Assembly (NCBI GenBank): GCA_963724625.1
Contig: CAVRVO010000001.1
Location: 262,407 to 326,406 of the forward strand
Origin: DATBVX01 sp963724625
GTDB taxonomy: Bacteria; Pseudomonadota; Gammaproteobacteria; Steroidobacterales; Steroidobacteraceae
Direction: 5' to 3'
DNA: 64,000 nucleotides
Made by a program: the position numbers and the translations under genes. A model generated the notes under the pieces. The model did no database searches, had not been told where the DNA came from, and saw only the letters and a program-made list of their open reading frames with translations. This document shows positions 17,587-27,365 of this stretch, in pieces (position 1 is the first letter of the stretch; every line of letters starts with the position of its first letter).

Positions 17587-18684
17587 ATGTCCGGTAACAC
17601 GATCGGCAAACTGTTTTCGGTCACCACCTTCGGCGAGAGCCATGGTGCAGCGCTCGGCTGCATCGTGGACGGCTGCCCACCAGGAATGGCACTCAGCGAG
17701 GCGGACATTCAGCCCGATGTCGATCGTCGTCGTTCGGGCAACTCTCACTTCACGAGCCAGCGCCGCGAGGCGGACCTGGTTCGCATCCTGTCGGGTGTCT
17801 TCGAAGGACGCACGACCGGCACGCCAATCGGGCTGCTGATCGAGAATACCGATCAACGCTCGCGCGACTACGACAAGATCAAGGACCGCTTCCGCCCGGG
17901 CCACGCGGACTACACCTATCAGCAGAAGTACGGCTTCCGCGACTACCGGGGCGGCGGTCGTTCCTCAGCGCGCGAGACCGTGATGCGCGTCGCGGCGGGT
18001 GCCGTCGCGCGGAAGTTCCTGCGCGAGCGCCTCGGTGTGAAGATCTACGGATACCTCGCGCAGATGGGTCCGCTGGAACTCGAGGCTAAGGATCCTGCCG
18101 GTGCGTATTCGAATCCGTTCTTCAGTCCGGATCCGGCCCGGGTGCCGGAGCTCGAGGCCTTCATCTGGAAACTGCTCGAGCAGGGCGACTCGGTCGGCGC
18201 GCGCGTCACGGTCATCGCTTCGGGCGTACCGCCGGGACTCGGCGAGCCGATCTTCGATCGCCTGGATGCGGATATCGCGGGCGCGATGATGGGCATCAAT
18301 GCCGTGAAGGGAGTCGAGATCGGCGCCGGATTCCGCGCCGTGGGACAGCTCGGCAGCGAGCATCGCGACGAGCTGACGCCCGAGGGCTTTCGTTCCAATC
18401 ATGCCGGTGGCGTGCTCGGCGGGATCTCATCGGGCCAGGACCTCGTGGTCAGCATCGCGCTCAAGCCCACCTCGAGCATTCGCATCCCCGGGATGACGAT
18501 CGACGTCCAGGGGCAGCCGGTGGAGATTTCGACGACCGGCAGGCACGACCCGTGCGTCGGATTGCGGGCTACTCCGATCGCTGAAGCGATGCTGGCGATC
18601 GTGCTGATGGACCACTACCTGCGTCATCGGGCACAGAATGCAGACGTTGCGTCGCCCACGCCCGATATCAGCCGGCGACGCTGA
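17587..18684 (+). CDS. aroC: Chorismate synthase
   Basis: AroC makes chorismate from EPSP, the last common step of aromatic amino acid synthesis, using reduced FMN. The 365-residue protein begins SGNTIGKLFSVTTFGESHG, the family signature, and has DYRGGGRSSARET and the SGRHDP-type segment (TTGRHDPCVG). The frame is intact. It lies 17 bases after prmB and is probably cotranscribed. Confidence 0.97.
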   Translation: MSGNTIGKLFSVTTFGESHGAALGCIVDGCPPGMALSEADIQPDVDRRRSGNSHFTSQRREADLVRILSGVFEGRTTGTPIGLLIENTDQRSRDYDKIKDRFRPGHADYTYQQKYGFRDYRGGGRSSARETVMRVAAGAVARKFLRERLGVKIYGYLAQMGPLELEAKDPAGAYSNPFFSPDPARVPELEAFIWKLLEQGDSVGARVTVIASGVPPGLGEPIFDRLDADIAGAMMGINAVKGVEIGAGFRAVGQLGSEHRDELTPEGFRSNHAGGVLGGISSGQDLVVSIALKPTSSIRIPGMTIDVQGQPVEISTTGRHDPCVGLRATPIAEAMLAIVLMDHYLRHRAQNADVASPTPDISRRR

Positions 18685-18809
18685 TCACACTCCCTGGCTC
18701 ACGCGTCTCACACGCTGCCGCAATCGCGACGGGACACCTTTATCGACGGGCATTGATTCAGGTACTGTGGCGTCGGCGGTGATTCACTGCTGTTCGGTGA
18801 AGGTTGTCG

Positions 18810-19832
18810 ATGGCTAGAGAGTGGCGCGTGGCGGTCGTGGGAGCGACCGGCCTGGTCGGCGAGACTATGATCAAGGTGCTGGAGGAGCGCAGCTTCCCGG
18901 TGAAGGAGCTGTTTCCGCTCGCCAGCAATCGCTCGCTCGGCAGGAGCGTCGAGTTCCGGGGCCGGCACTACTCAGTCGAGGAATTGGCGAACTTCGACTT
19001 CTCGCGCGCGGACATCGGGCTGTTCTCGGCGGGGAGTGAGATCTCGGCAGACTTCGCCCCCAGGGCAGCAGCGGCGGGCTGCATCGTCATCGACAACACG
19101 GCGCAATTTCGCTACGACGACGACATTCCGCTGGTCGTGCCCGAGGTCAATCGGCACGCCATAGCACAGTTTCGCAAGCGCAATATCATCGCCAATCCCA
19201 ATTGCTCGACGATCCAGATGGTGGTCGCGCTGAAACCGATTCACGATGTAGCCTGCATCGAACGCATCAACGTCGCGACCTACCAGTCGGTGTCGGGTGC
19301 GGGCAAGGACGCGGTGGAAGAGCTCGCCGGCCAGACAGCGGCGCTCATGAATGGCAGGCCGGTGGAAAACCACGTGAGCCCCAAGCAGATCGCGTTCAAC
19401 TGCGTGCCGCACATCGACAAGTTCCAGGACAACGGCTACACCAGGGAAGAGATGAAAATGCTCTGGGAGACCCGCAAGATCATGGAGGACCCGAACATCC
19501 GCGTGAACGCCACGACGGTAAGGGTGCCCGTCTTCTACGGGCACTCCGAAGCGGTGCATATTGAGACGCGTCACAAAATCACTGCAGACGAGGCCCGCGA
19601 GCTACTGAGGAAGGCGCCGGGCGTCGAGGTGCTCGATCAGCCCCGACCAGGGGGCTACCCGACGGCGGTAACGGAGGCGGCAAACCGTGACGCGGTCTAC
19701 GTAGGCCGGATCCGGGAGGACATTTCCCATGAACGCGGCCTCGATCTGTGGATCGTCGCCGACAACGTGCGCAAGGGCGCGGCTACGAATAGTGTGCAGA
19801 TCGCCGAGATTTTGGTTGCCGAGTACTTATAA
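18810..19832 (+). CDS. asd: Aspartate-semialdehyde dehydrogenase
   Basis: Asd reduces aspartyl phosphate to the semialdehyde for lysine, diaminopimelate, threonine and methionine synthesis. The product (about 340 residues) has the NADP-binding GATGLVGE, the active-site cysteine in NPNCSTIQM, and SGAGKDAVEEL. The ATG at 18810 is preferred over the TTG at 18804 because the purine-rich GAAGG ends at 18803 and the family starts at this point. Asd is followed by fimV, the order seen in Pseudomonas. Confidence 0.95.
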   Translation: MAREWRVAVVGATGLVGETMIKVLEERSFPVKELFPLASNRSLGRSVEFRGRHYSVEELANFDFSRADIGLFSAGSEISADFAPRAAAAGCIVIDNTAQFRYDDDIPLVVPEVNRHAIAQFRKRNIIANPNCSTIQMVVALKPIHDVACIERINVATYQSVSGAGKDAVEELAGQTAALMNGRPVENHVSPKQIAFNCVPHIDKFQDNGYTREEMKMLWETRKIMEDPNIRVNATTVRVPVFYGHSEAVHIETRHKITADEARELLRKAPGVEVLDQPRPGGYPTAVTEAANRDAVYVGRIREDISHERGLDLWIVADNVRKGAATNSVQIAEILVAEYL

Positions 19833-19935
19833 GATATAGTCTCGCCCCAAATTACGAGTCCGCGTGAGCTATATCTCACAAGTTGCTGTACAAAGTGGAC
19901 TTACAGATCCACGTCCCGCTCTCCAGGGAGCCCTG

Positions 19936-22900
19936 ATGACAGGAATATTGCAGCGCCTGATCGCTCTTTTTTTGCTGGCTTGCCCTACGGCGCTATTCGC
20001 CCTCGGTCTCGGTGACATCCGCCTCAACTCGGCGCTGAACGAGCCGTTGGATGCGGAGATCGAGCTGGTCGGTGCGGCGCCTGACGAGCTGACATCCTTG
20101 CGGGCGACTCTCGCGAACCCGGAGGCGTTCGCCCGTTATGGGCTCGATCGCTCGGCCTTTCTTTCGAAAATCGAGTTCAAGGTGGGACAGGGCCGCGATG
20201 GTCGCCCGGCGTTGCTGGTGCGCTCGCATGAGTCGGTCCCCGACCCTTTCCTGACGCTGCTTGTCGATGTGAACTGGTCTCGAGGCCGGCTGCTGCGCGA
20301 ATACACCATGCTGCTCGACCCGCCGGTATACACGCCCGGCGCGGAGCAAGCGGCCAGCGCGCCCGTCTCGGCACCTCAGGCGGGAGAGACCGAGAGCTCA
20401 CGCAGTGGAAGCGTACAGCGTGCACCTGAGCCGCCCGCGGAGACTGCGCCACCTAGCGGCGTGAGCCGCGCTCCGGAAGTGCCCGCGGAGATCAGCGCCG
20501 GTTCCAGCTACACGGTCCGTAACAACGACACGTTGTGGCGCATCGCGAGCGGACTGAAACCCGGTGCGACCTCGGACGTCAACCGCATGATGATGGCGAT
20601 CTATCGCTCCAATCCCGAGGCGTTCAGCGGCAACATCAACGATCTGCACGCGGGCGCGATCCTTCGCCTGCCGAACGACACCGAGTTCGAAGCGGTCGGT
20701 GGCTCCGAAGCGAGTGCCGAAGTGCGCCGCCAGTACGCGGAATGGCGCGCGAATCGAGGCGTCGCTGCATCGGAGGCGCCACCCGGAGAGCGCTTGCGGC
20801 TTGTGACACCTACGGAAGGCGGCGAAGGCGCCACGACCCAGACGGGTGCTTCCGGAGCCGAATCACAAGCACTGCGCGACAAGGTTCAGCAGCTGCAGAC
20901 CCAGCTCGACGAGTCGCGTCGCCTGATCCAATTGAAGGATGACGAGCTCGCGAAGCTCCAGCAGAAAGCTCGGACAGCCTGCGCAGCCCGCACCGACGCC
21001 GGCGCCTGCGCCGACCGAGACCCCGACGCCGACCGAGACGCAGCCGGCACCCGCAGAAACGCCGCCCGAAGCGACGACCACACCCGCCGTCGAGCCGCAG
21101 CCAACGCCCGCGGAGCAACAGCCCAAGCCTGCGGAGACCGCGCCGCAAGCGCCGGTCGAAGGGAAGCCCTCGATTCTCGATTGGGTCATCGCGCACTGGT
21201 ACTACGCACTGGCTGCCCTGCTGATCCTGGTCCTGTTGTGGCTGGCCGCACGCCGCCGCCGCCACGAACCTGATTTTTCGAAGCTGGGCCGCCTCGCCGA
21301 TGCCGCTCGGACCGGTGCAGCGCGCGAGCCCCGGATCGAACGGGAGCCTGTTACCACCGCCGTGCGTGCGACGCGCCCGGCCGACGATGCTTTCCTCGTC
21401 GAGGAGAGTGGCGAGCGCCAGCAGCCCAAGTTCGCGAAGGCGCCTGAACCTGCGCGTGCCGAACGCCCGAAGGCTGAGCCTGCGCGCGGCAAGAGCACCG
21501 ACGATACGTTGAGTTCGGAAACCGCCATCAACCTCGACCAGGGCGATCCGCTGGCCGAGGCCGACTTCCACATGGCTTATGGTCTTTATGACCAGGCCGC
21601 CGATCTGGTGCGCATCGCGATCGAGCGCGAGCCCAAGCGCCGCGACCTCAAGCTGAAACTGCTGGAGATCTTCTTCGTCTGGGGGAACAAGGACGCGTTC
21701 CTGCAGGCCGCCCGTGAGCTGGCGCAGACCCGTGACGAAGCGGGTCCGGGCGAGTGGGAAAAGATCGCCATCATGGGCCGCCAGATCAGCCCAGAAGATC
21801 CAATGTTCACTCAGTCGCCCGGCGCAGCCGGCGCGGCTGCCGCTGCGGCTGATGTCGACCTGAATCTCGAGGGCGGTGAGAACCGCGTCGATCTCGATCT
21901 GCTTGGGCCGCCGGAAGGCGAGGCGGGCGGCGCTATCGACCTCGATCTGGGCTCCGCCGGTGGAGATGATTCGAGTGTCGACACCGGAGAATCCCCGGCT
22001 CTGAAGGACGAGGGTCTCGACTTTCCTCTCGAGGACCAGCCGACGCGCATCTCAGATGGGAGTGCTACGACGCGCGAGATGACTGCGCGCACTGCGCGCA
22101 CCATGGAGACGCCGACCATCGAAACTGAGACCTATCGGTCCGGTGACGTGCCGACGGTCGAATCTCCCACGCTGCGCGGCCGCGATTCGCCAACCATCAA
22201 GGAAAAGATCGACTCGGCCCTGTTCCGCAAGGACGACAGCAGCCCGGATCAGACCGCCGAGCTTGCGTTGGACGATCTCGGGCTGGAGCTCGATGAACTG
22301 GCTGCGGCGCAATCCGACCCGCTCGAGCAGACTGATCATCCGCCGAATGCGCCGACCATGTTGGCGGGTCTCGACGAGAAATCCCGCCGACTGCTCGCAG
22401 AAGCCGAAGCGCGTCGCAACAGGCTCGCGGATGAGGACGAGACCAAGATCAGTCCTACGGGCACCTGGGTGCTCGAGGACAAGACCATGGCGGCGACGCT
22501 GGCGTTGCCAGGCGCGCCGGAGCGCGACACCTCCGCGACAACAGCACGTAACCGCGCACTTTCGGGCGACGGGACTGGTGATACGGCACGACGTCGCAGG
22601 ATCGACAGCGATCCGACCGCGGAAATGCCGCGGTCCGGCGGCGATGAGATGGATCTGGATCTGGATCAACTCGAAGCCGCGCTCACTTCTGACACGATCA
22701 AGCAGCCACGCAAGGGCGTCGAGGAAGAGCAGTTCGCATCGGATGTGTTCGGCGCAAAGGACCTTGCGGCCACGGACCTGGATCTCGACGTGGGCGAGGT
22801 CAAGCACGATCGCGATCGGGCACCGACCGGTACGGCACGCATCCCCGCCGACGAGATGGGCTTGCCGGAGCTTGAGCCGGTCACGATGAGCGAGGTCGGC

Positions 22901-23041
22901 ACCAAGCTTGACCTGGCGCGGGCCTACATGGATATGGGTGATCCTGAGGGTGCTCGCAGCATTCTTGAAGAGGTGCTGCAGGAAGGATCCGCCACCCAGA
23001 AGCAGGAAGCGCAGCGCCTGATCGAGTCGCTCCCGGGCTGA
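19936..23041 (+). CDS. fimV: FimV/HubP-type LysM polar protein (frame broken near 20969)
   Basis: FimV is a large inner-membrane protein that organises the cell pole and supports type IV pilus assembly and twitching. Seen in order: a signal peptide from the ATG at 19936, the FimV N-terminal domain (GLGDIRLNSALNEPLDAEIE), a LysM domain (about residues 190-250), a coiled coil, a proline-rich linker, one membrane segment (about 415-440), a long acidic region, and a C-terminal TPR-like domain (KLDLARAYMDMGDPEGA). An extra base at about 20969 splits it into two frames; removing one G restores QQKLGQPAQP. This is probably a sequence error. About 1,035 residues after correction. Confidence 0.9.
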
Positions 23042-23074
23042 GTTTCCGCGCCCGGCGGGCGCATCCAGAGGCGA

Positions 23075-23899
23075 ATGTCCGAGACCACCCGGCTCGCGGT
23101 CGGCCTGGAGTACGACGGCAGTGCTTACGCCGGTTGGCAGATCCAGCCGCATTCCCCCTCGATCCAGGCGGTCGCTGAAAGCGCGTTCTCGCGCATCGCC
23201 GATCACCCGTTGACGCTCACCTGTGCCGGGCGCACCGACGCCGGCGTGCACGCCATAGGACAGGTCGCGCATTTCGATACCGAGGCCGTCCGAACACCAC
23301 GCGCCTGGGTCTTGGGAGCAACAGCGGCGCTTCCCGAGGACGTCAGCGTGTTGTGGGCGGTAGAGGTGCCGCGCGATTTTCACGCTCGCTATTCGGCCGT
23401 TTCGCGCACTTATCGCTATGTGATCCTGAATCGTTCGACGCGGCCGGCGCTCGAGCGGCGACGCACCTGCTGGATGCACGGAGCGCTCGATGCGTCCCGC
23501 ATGGCTGCAGCGGCGGCGCTGCTGACAGGTGAGCACGACTTCTCGGCGTTTCGTTCCGCCGAATGCCAATCGCGCACGCCGATTCGGCGCGTGGAAGCGA
23601 TCGACGTCCTGCGCCATGACGATTGCCTCTTCATTGATGTGCGCGCCAATGCTTTCTTGCATCACATGGTGCGCAACATTGCGGGATTGCTGATGCGCAT
23701 CGGCAGCGGCGACGCCGAAGTGCCTTGGGCACGTGAAGTGCTCGAGGCGCGCGATCGCCGGCTGGGCGCCGCCACGGCGCCGGCCGCCGGGCTCTACCTG
23801 ATGAAGGTTAGCTACCCGCAGCAGTTCGGGCTGCCACCGGGTCCGGGTACGGGCGCGGCAGGTGCATCGTTTATGATGCCCCGCGGCGCGGATCGTTAG
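23075..23899 (+). CDS. truA: tRNA pseudouridine(38-40) synthase
   Basis: TruA isomerises uridines 38-40 of many tRNAs. The 274-residue enzyme has GLEYDGSAYAGWQ at the start, the catalytic aspartate in CAGRTDAGVHAIGQ, and FLHHMVRNI near the end. It lies between fimV and accD as in Pseudomonas. In many relatives trpF (and trpBA) sits between truA and accD; here only 20 bases separate them. Confidence 0.96.
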   Translation: MSETTRLAVGLEYDGSAYAGWQIQPHSPSIQAVAESAFSRIADHPLTLTCAGRTDAGVHAIGQVAHFDTEAVRTPRAWVLGATAALPEDVSVLWAVEVPRDFHARYSAVSRTYRYVILNRSTRPALERRRTCWMHGALDASRMAAAAALLTGEHDFSAFRSAECQSRTPIRRVEAIDVLRHDDCLFIDVRANAFLHHMVRNIAGLLMRIGSGDAEVPWAREVLEARDRRLGAATAPAAGLYLMKVSYPQQFGLPPGPGTGAAGASFMMPRGADR

Positions 23900-23919
23900 C
23901 GCCATTCCCGGGAGAGCGG

Positions 23920-24798
23920 ATGTCCTGGTTCGAGAAAATCATGCCCTCGCGGATCAAGACCGAACGGCGTACGCGTTCGGTGCCCGAAGGCGTGTGGATC
24001 AAGTGTCCGGCCTGCGACGCCGTGCTCTACCGGGCCGAGCTCGAGCGCAATATTCACGTCTGCCCGAAATGCGGCCATCACAACCGCATCGGCGCGCGCG
24101 AGCGCCTGCTGAAGTTCCTCGATCCCGGATCTGCGAGCGAGCTTGCGGCGGGCGTGGAACCGGACGATCCGCTCAAGTTCCGCGACAGCAAGCGCTATCG
24201 CGATCGATTGACCCAGGCGCAACGCTCGACTGGCGAGAAGGACGCGCTGATCGTGATGGCTGGAACGCTCAAGGGCCTGGAGGTCGTTGCAGCCGCATTT
24301 GAATTTCGGTTTCTGGGCGGCTCGATGGGCTCGGTCGTAGGTGAGCGCTTCGTGCGCGCGGTGGACCATTGCCTGGAGCATCGCATGGGGTTGGTGTGCT
24401 TCTCCGCGAGCGGCGGCGCCCGCATGCAGGAGGCGCTCTATTCGCTGCTGCAGATGTCGAAGACCAGCGCTGCGCTGGCACGGCTCGCCAAAGCGCGCTT
24501 GCCCTTCATATCGGTGCTTACTGATCCGACCACGGGCGGCGTGTCTGCCAGTCTCGCGATGCTGGGTGATGTAAATCTCGCCGAGCCGCGGGCGCTGATC
24601 GGCTTCGCCGGGCCGCGTGTGATCCAGCAAACCGTGCGCGAGACGTTGCCGGAGGGATTTCAGCGCAGCGAATTTCTGCTCGACCACGGAGCGCTCGACA
24701 TGATCGTCGATCGCCGCGACTTGCGTGACCGGATCGGCGACCTGCTGCGCTTGCTCCTCAACAAGTCCTCCAACGGCACTACTGCGGATGGAGTGTGA
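23920..24798 (+). CDS. accD: Acetyl-CoA carboxylase carboxyltransferase beta subunit
   Basis: AccD pairs with AccA to transfer the carboxyl group to acetyl-CoA, forming malonyl-CoA for fatty acid synthesis. The 292-residue protein has the N-terminal four-cysteine zinc finger (CPACDAVLY then CPKCGHH), the SASGGARMQE segment and GFAGPRVIQQT. The frame is intact. It is followed directly by folC. Confidence 0.96.
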   Translation: MSWFEKIMPSRIKTERRTRSVPEGVWIKCPACDAVLYRAELERNIHVCPKCGHHNRIGARERLLKFLDPGSASELAAGVEPDDPLKFRDSKRYRDRLTQAQRSTGEKDALIVMAGTLKGLEVVAAAFEFRFLGGSMGSVVGERFVRAVDHCLEHRMGLVCFSASGGARMQEALYSLLQMSKTSAALARLAKARLPFISVLTDPTTGGVSASLAMLGDVNLAEPRALIGFAGPRVIQQTVRETLPEGFQRSEFLLDHGALDMIVDRRDLRDRIGDLLRLLLNKSSNGTTADGV

Positions 24799-24804
24799 GG
24801 GCCT

Positions 24805-26134
24805 GTGACGGCTGCCATGACAGCCATCAACATGCGTTTTCGCACTCTTGAGGAGTGGTTGCGGTGGCAGGAGAGTCTGCATCCGCACAGCATCGACCTC
24901 GGCCTGGAGCGCGTCAGCGCAGTGGCCACCGACCTCGGCTTGGCGCGGTTCAACTGCCCGGTGGTAACGGTTGGCGGCACCAACGGTAAGGGCTCCTGCG
25001 TGGCACTTCTGGAGGCGATGCTGGTCGCCGGGGGCTACCGCGTCGGAACTTTCACATCACCGCACCTGGTGCGTTACAACGAACGCATCAGGATTCGCGG
25101 TCGCCTGGCTACAGACGATGAGCTGATCGACGCATTCGCGCGCATCGATGCCGCCCGAGGCGATCGCAGCCTCACCTTCTTCGAGTTCAATACGCTGGCC
25201 GCATTGCTGTTGTTTCAGCGTGAAACGCTCGATGCCGTGCTGCTCGAAGTCGGCCTCGGCGGGCGTCTGGATGCCGTCAACATCGTAGACGCGGACGTGG
25301 CATTGCTGACCTCGGTCGCGCTCGATCACTGCGAATGGCTTGGCAACACCGTGGAGGAGATCGGGCGCGAAAAGGCCGGCATCTTCCGCGCCGGACGCCC
25401 CGCCGTGTTCGGGACTGCAGCCATGCCGCAATCAGTGTTTGCAGCAGCGCACGCCCTGGGGGCGCAACTCAGGATTCCGGGCATCGACTTTCATTTCCGC
25501 ACGGCAACCGATTGCTGGGAATGGGCCGACCGCAATTGGCGCCTGCAGGACCTACCGCTGCCCGCACTGGCTGGACAGCGCCAGCCTGCCAATGCAGCGG
25601 CCGCGATCGCGTCTCTCTCTGCCTTGCGCGACCGTCTGCCCCTCGAAGCGGCCGCCGTTGCACGCGGTTTGCGCGAAGTGACGCTAAGGGGGCGCTTCGA
25701 GGTCGTGCAGGGCGAACCGCAGTGGATCCTGGACGTCGCGCACAATGCGGAGGCCACGGAACTCTTGGCGCACGAATCTGCGCGCGCTGCCTGCCAACGG
25801 CCGGACTCTGGCGGTCGTGGGTGTGCTCAGGGATAAGGACGCGGCCGCGCTCATCGCACCGCTGTTGCCGATCGTCGATCAGTGGATTGCCGCGGGCACC
25901 TCGGGTCCCAGAGGCATGAGCGCCACCGAACTTCGCTCGCGTGCGGCACCGAGGCTCGATAACCATTGCATCGAAGCAGCAGATATCGCCGAGGCGTGTC
26001 GCATCGCGCGCACCGAAGCGCGAGCGTGTGATCGCATAGTCGTGTTTGGTTCATTCCAGACGGTCGGGCCAGCACTCGAATGGTTGGAACGCGAGTCGAG
26101 CCCATCCGCTATACTCGCGCGCCGCGGACGGTAA
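24805..26134 (+). CDS. folC: Bifunctional folylpolyglutamate/dihydrofolate synthase (frame broken near 25774)
   Basis: FolC adds glutamate to dihydropteroate and polyglutamates to folates. The N-terminal Mur-ligase-type half has the P-loop GGTNGKGSC, SPHLVRYNERI and LEVGLGGRLDAVN; the C-terminal half has LDVAHNAEAT and AVVGVLRDKD. One extra G at about 25774 (after LLAH) shifts the frame; removing it joins LLAH to NLRALPANGRTLAVV. About 442 residues after correction, normal for FolC. GTG 24805, ATG 24817 and ATG 24832 are possible starts; a GAGG just before 24805 favours GTG. Confidence 0.9.
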
Positions 26135-26138
26135 CCCC

Positions 26139-26720
26139 ATGGAGACACGAGTCAAAGCGAGGCTCATCGGCGCGCTCATCCTGGTGGCGTTGATCGTGCT
26201 GCTCGTGCCGGAAATGCTGTCGGGGCCGCGTCAGAATCAGAAATCCGCCAGAGATGGCGGTGCCGCGCAGACCTACACCATCGATCTCACCGCGCCGACC
26301 GCCCGGGTTGCGCCGAGTGTGACCGACAAGGCACCGCCAGCACCTCCTGCGCCGGCCGACGATCTCCCGACTGAGACTGTTCACGTGGAATCGACATCCG
26401 AGCCTGCAGCCTCGCAAACGGCTGAAGAGCCGGCCTCGGGCCGAAGCGAATCGCCGCCGACTGAGGGCACCGCCGATGCCCGCGACCAATCTGATTGGGT
26501 CGTGCAACTCGGCAGTTTCGCGAGTGGCGCCAATGCCGAGCGCCTTGTTGGTGAGCTCAAGTCGCGAGGCTACAAGGCCTTCGTGTCGCGGCTCGGCTCC
26601 GGTAGCCGCACTCGCTTTCGGGTTCGCGTCGGCCCCGAACAGGAACGTGCAGGCGCCGAGAATCTTGCGGAACGCCTGCGCCGCGACGGGCGCCAGGCAG
26701 TAGTTGTACCTAATTCTTGA
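26139..26720 (+). CDS. SPOR-domain cell-division protein (DedD-like)
   Basis: The 193-residue protein has a short cytoplasmic tail, one membrane segment (RLIGALILVALIVLLVPEML), a proline- and alanine-rich periplasmic linker, and a C-terminal SPOR domain (WVVQLGSFASGANAERLVGE). SPOR domains bind denuded peptidoglycan at the septum. The position between folC and cvpA is that of DedD in other gammaproteobacteria. The ATG at 26139, five bases after the folC stop, starts right before the membrane anchor. Confidence 0.88.
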   Translation: METRVKARLIGALILVALIVLLVPEMLSGPRQNQKSARDGGAAQTYTIDLTAPTARVAPSVTDKAPPAPPAPADDLPTETVHVESTSEPAASQTAEEPASGRSESPPTEGTADARDQSDWVVQLGSFASGANAERLVGELKSRGYKAFVSRLGSGSRTRFRVRVGPEQERAGAENLAERLRRDGRQAVVVPNS

Positions 26721-26861
26721 TCCTCGGGACCGGCGCCCTCATCTCGGCACTTCGGTTTCGCGGAGTGAGAACCCCATCAGTGTTTGCCAGATGCGAGGGA
26801 AGCGGGTGGTCAGTTCAGTTAGAATGCGCGCCTTCTCGAGGGCGGAGTACTTGCGCTCTGC

Positions 26862-27347
26862 ATGAACGGCGCTGACTGGATCATCCTGAGCATCATTGCC
26901 ATCTCCTCGCTTGTCGGCGCCTGGCGCGGCTTCATGCGTGAGGCGATCTCGTTGGGGGCATGGGTGATTGGGGTCTGGCTCGCGTGGACTTTCGCGGGCG
27001 TGCTCGAGCCACATCTGGGAGGTCTGCTGGCTCACGACCAGGTGAGGGTCTGGGTCGCGCGATTGATCATCCTGGTGGGAGTAGTGTTGCTGGGAGTCGT
27101 GGTCGGGTTCTTCGTGACCCGCTTCGCCCACTACTCGCCGTTCGGTAACACGGATCGGCTGCTCGGCATTTTGTTCGGATTACTGCGCGGAGCAATCATC
27201 GTGGGACTGTTTGCGATCCTGGGACAGCTCGTGAAGCTCGACGAGGAGTCGTGGTGGAAACGCTCAGCGCTGATGCCTTATGCGGGCATCGTCGGCGAAT
27301 GGATGCGCTCCGTTGCCGACGACGTGGAACTGCCTGAGCCCAGGTAA
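26862..27347 (+). CDS. cvpA: CvpA family membrane protein
   Basis: The 161-residue protein has four predicted membrane segments (WIILSIIAISSLVGAW and three later ones) and the family sequence GFMREAISLGAWVIGVW. CvpA was named for colicin V production and affects envelope and purine-linked phenotypes; its molecular role is unsettled. The position immediately before purF is the classical cvpA-purF arrangement. Confidence 0.92.
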   Translation: MNGADWIILSIIAISSLVGAWRGFMREAISLGAWVIGVWLAWTFAGVLEPHLGGLLAHDQVRVWVARLIILVGVVLLGVVVGFFVTRFAHYSPFGNTDRLLGILFGLLRGAIIVGLFAILGQLVKLDEESWWKRSALMPYAGIVGEWMRSVADDVELPEPR

Positions 27348-27365
27348 CTTCGGGAGCAGACTGTA

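Noticed and set aside
20939..21273. Programmed ribosomal frameshift in fimV
   Set aside because: The overlap has no slippery heptamer with a following pseudoknot, FimV is not known to frameshift, and the same kind of single-base insertion occurs in seven other genes here. Sequence error is simpler.
20810..21571. Long minus-strand open frame, Gly/Arg-rich, across the fimV linker
   Set aside because: Composition is the reverse complement of the proline/alanine/threonine-rich FimV linker; no start context or family.
22052..23905. 617-codon minus-strand open frame across fimV and truA
   Set aside because: It is antisense to two well-supported genes and has an Arg/His-rich composition typical of antisense frames in GC-rich DNA.
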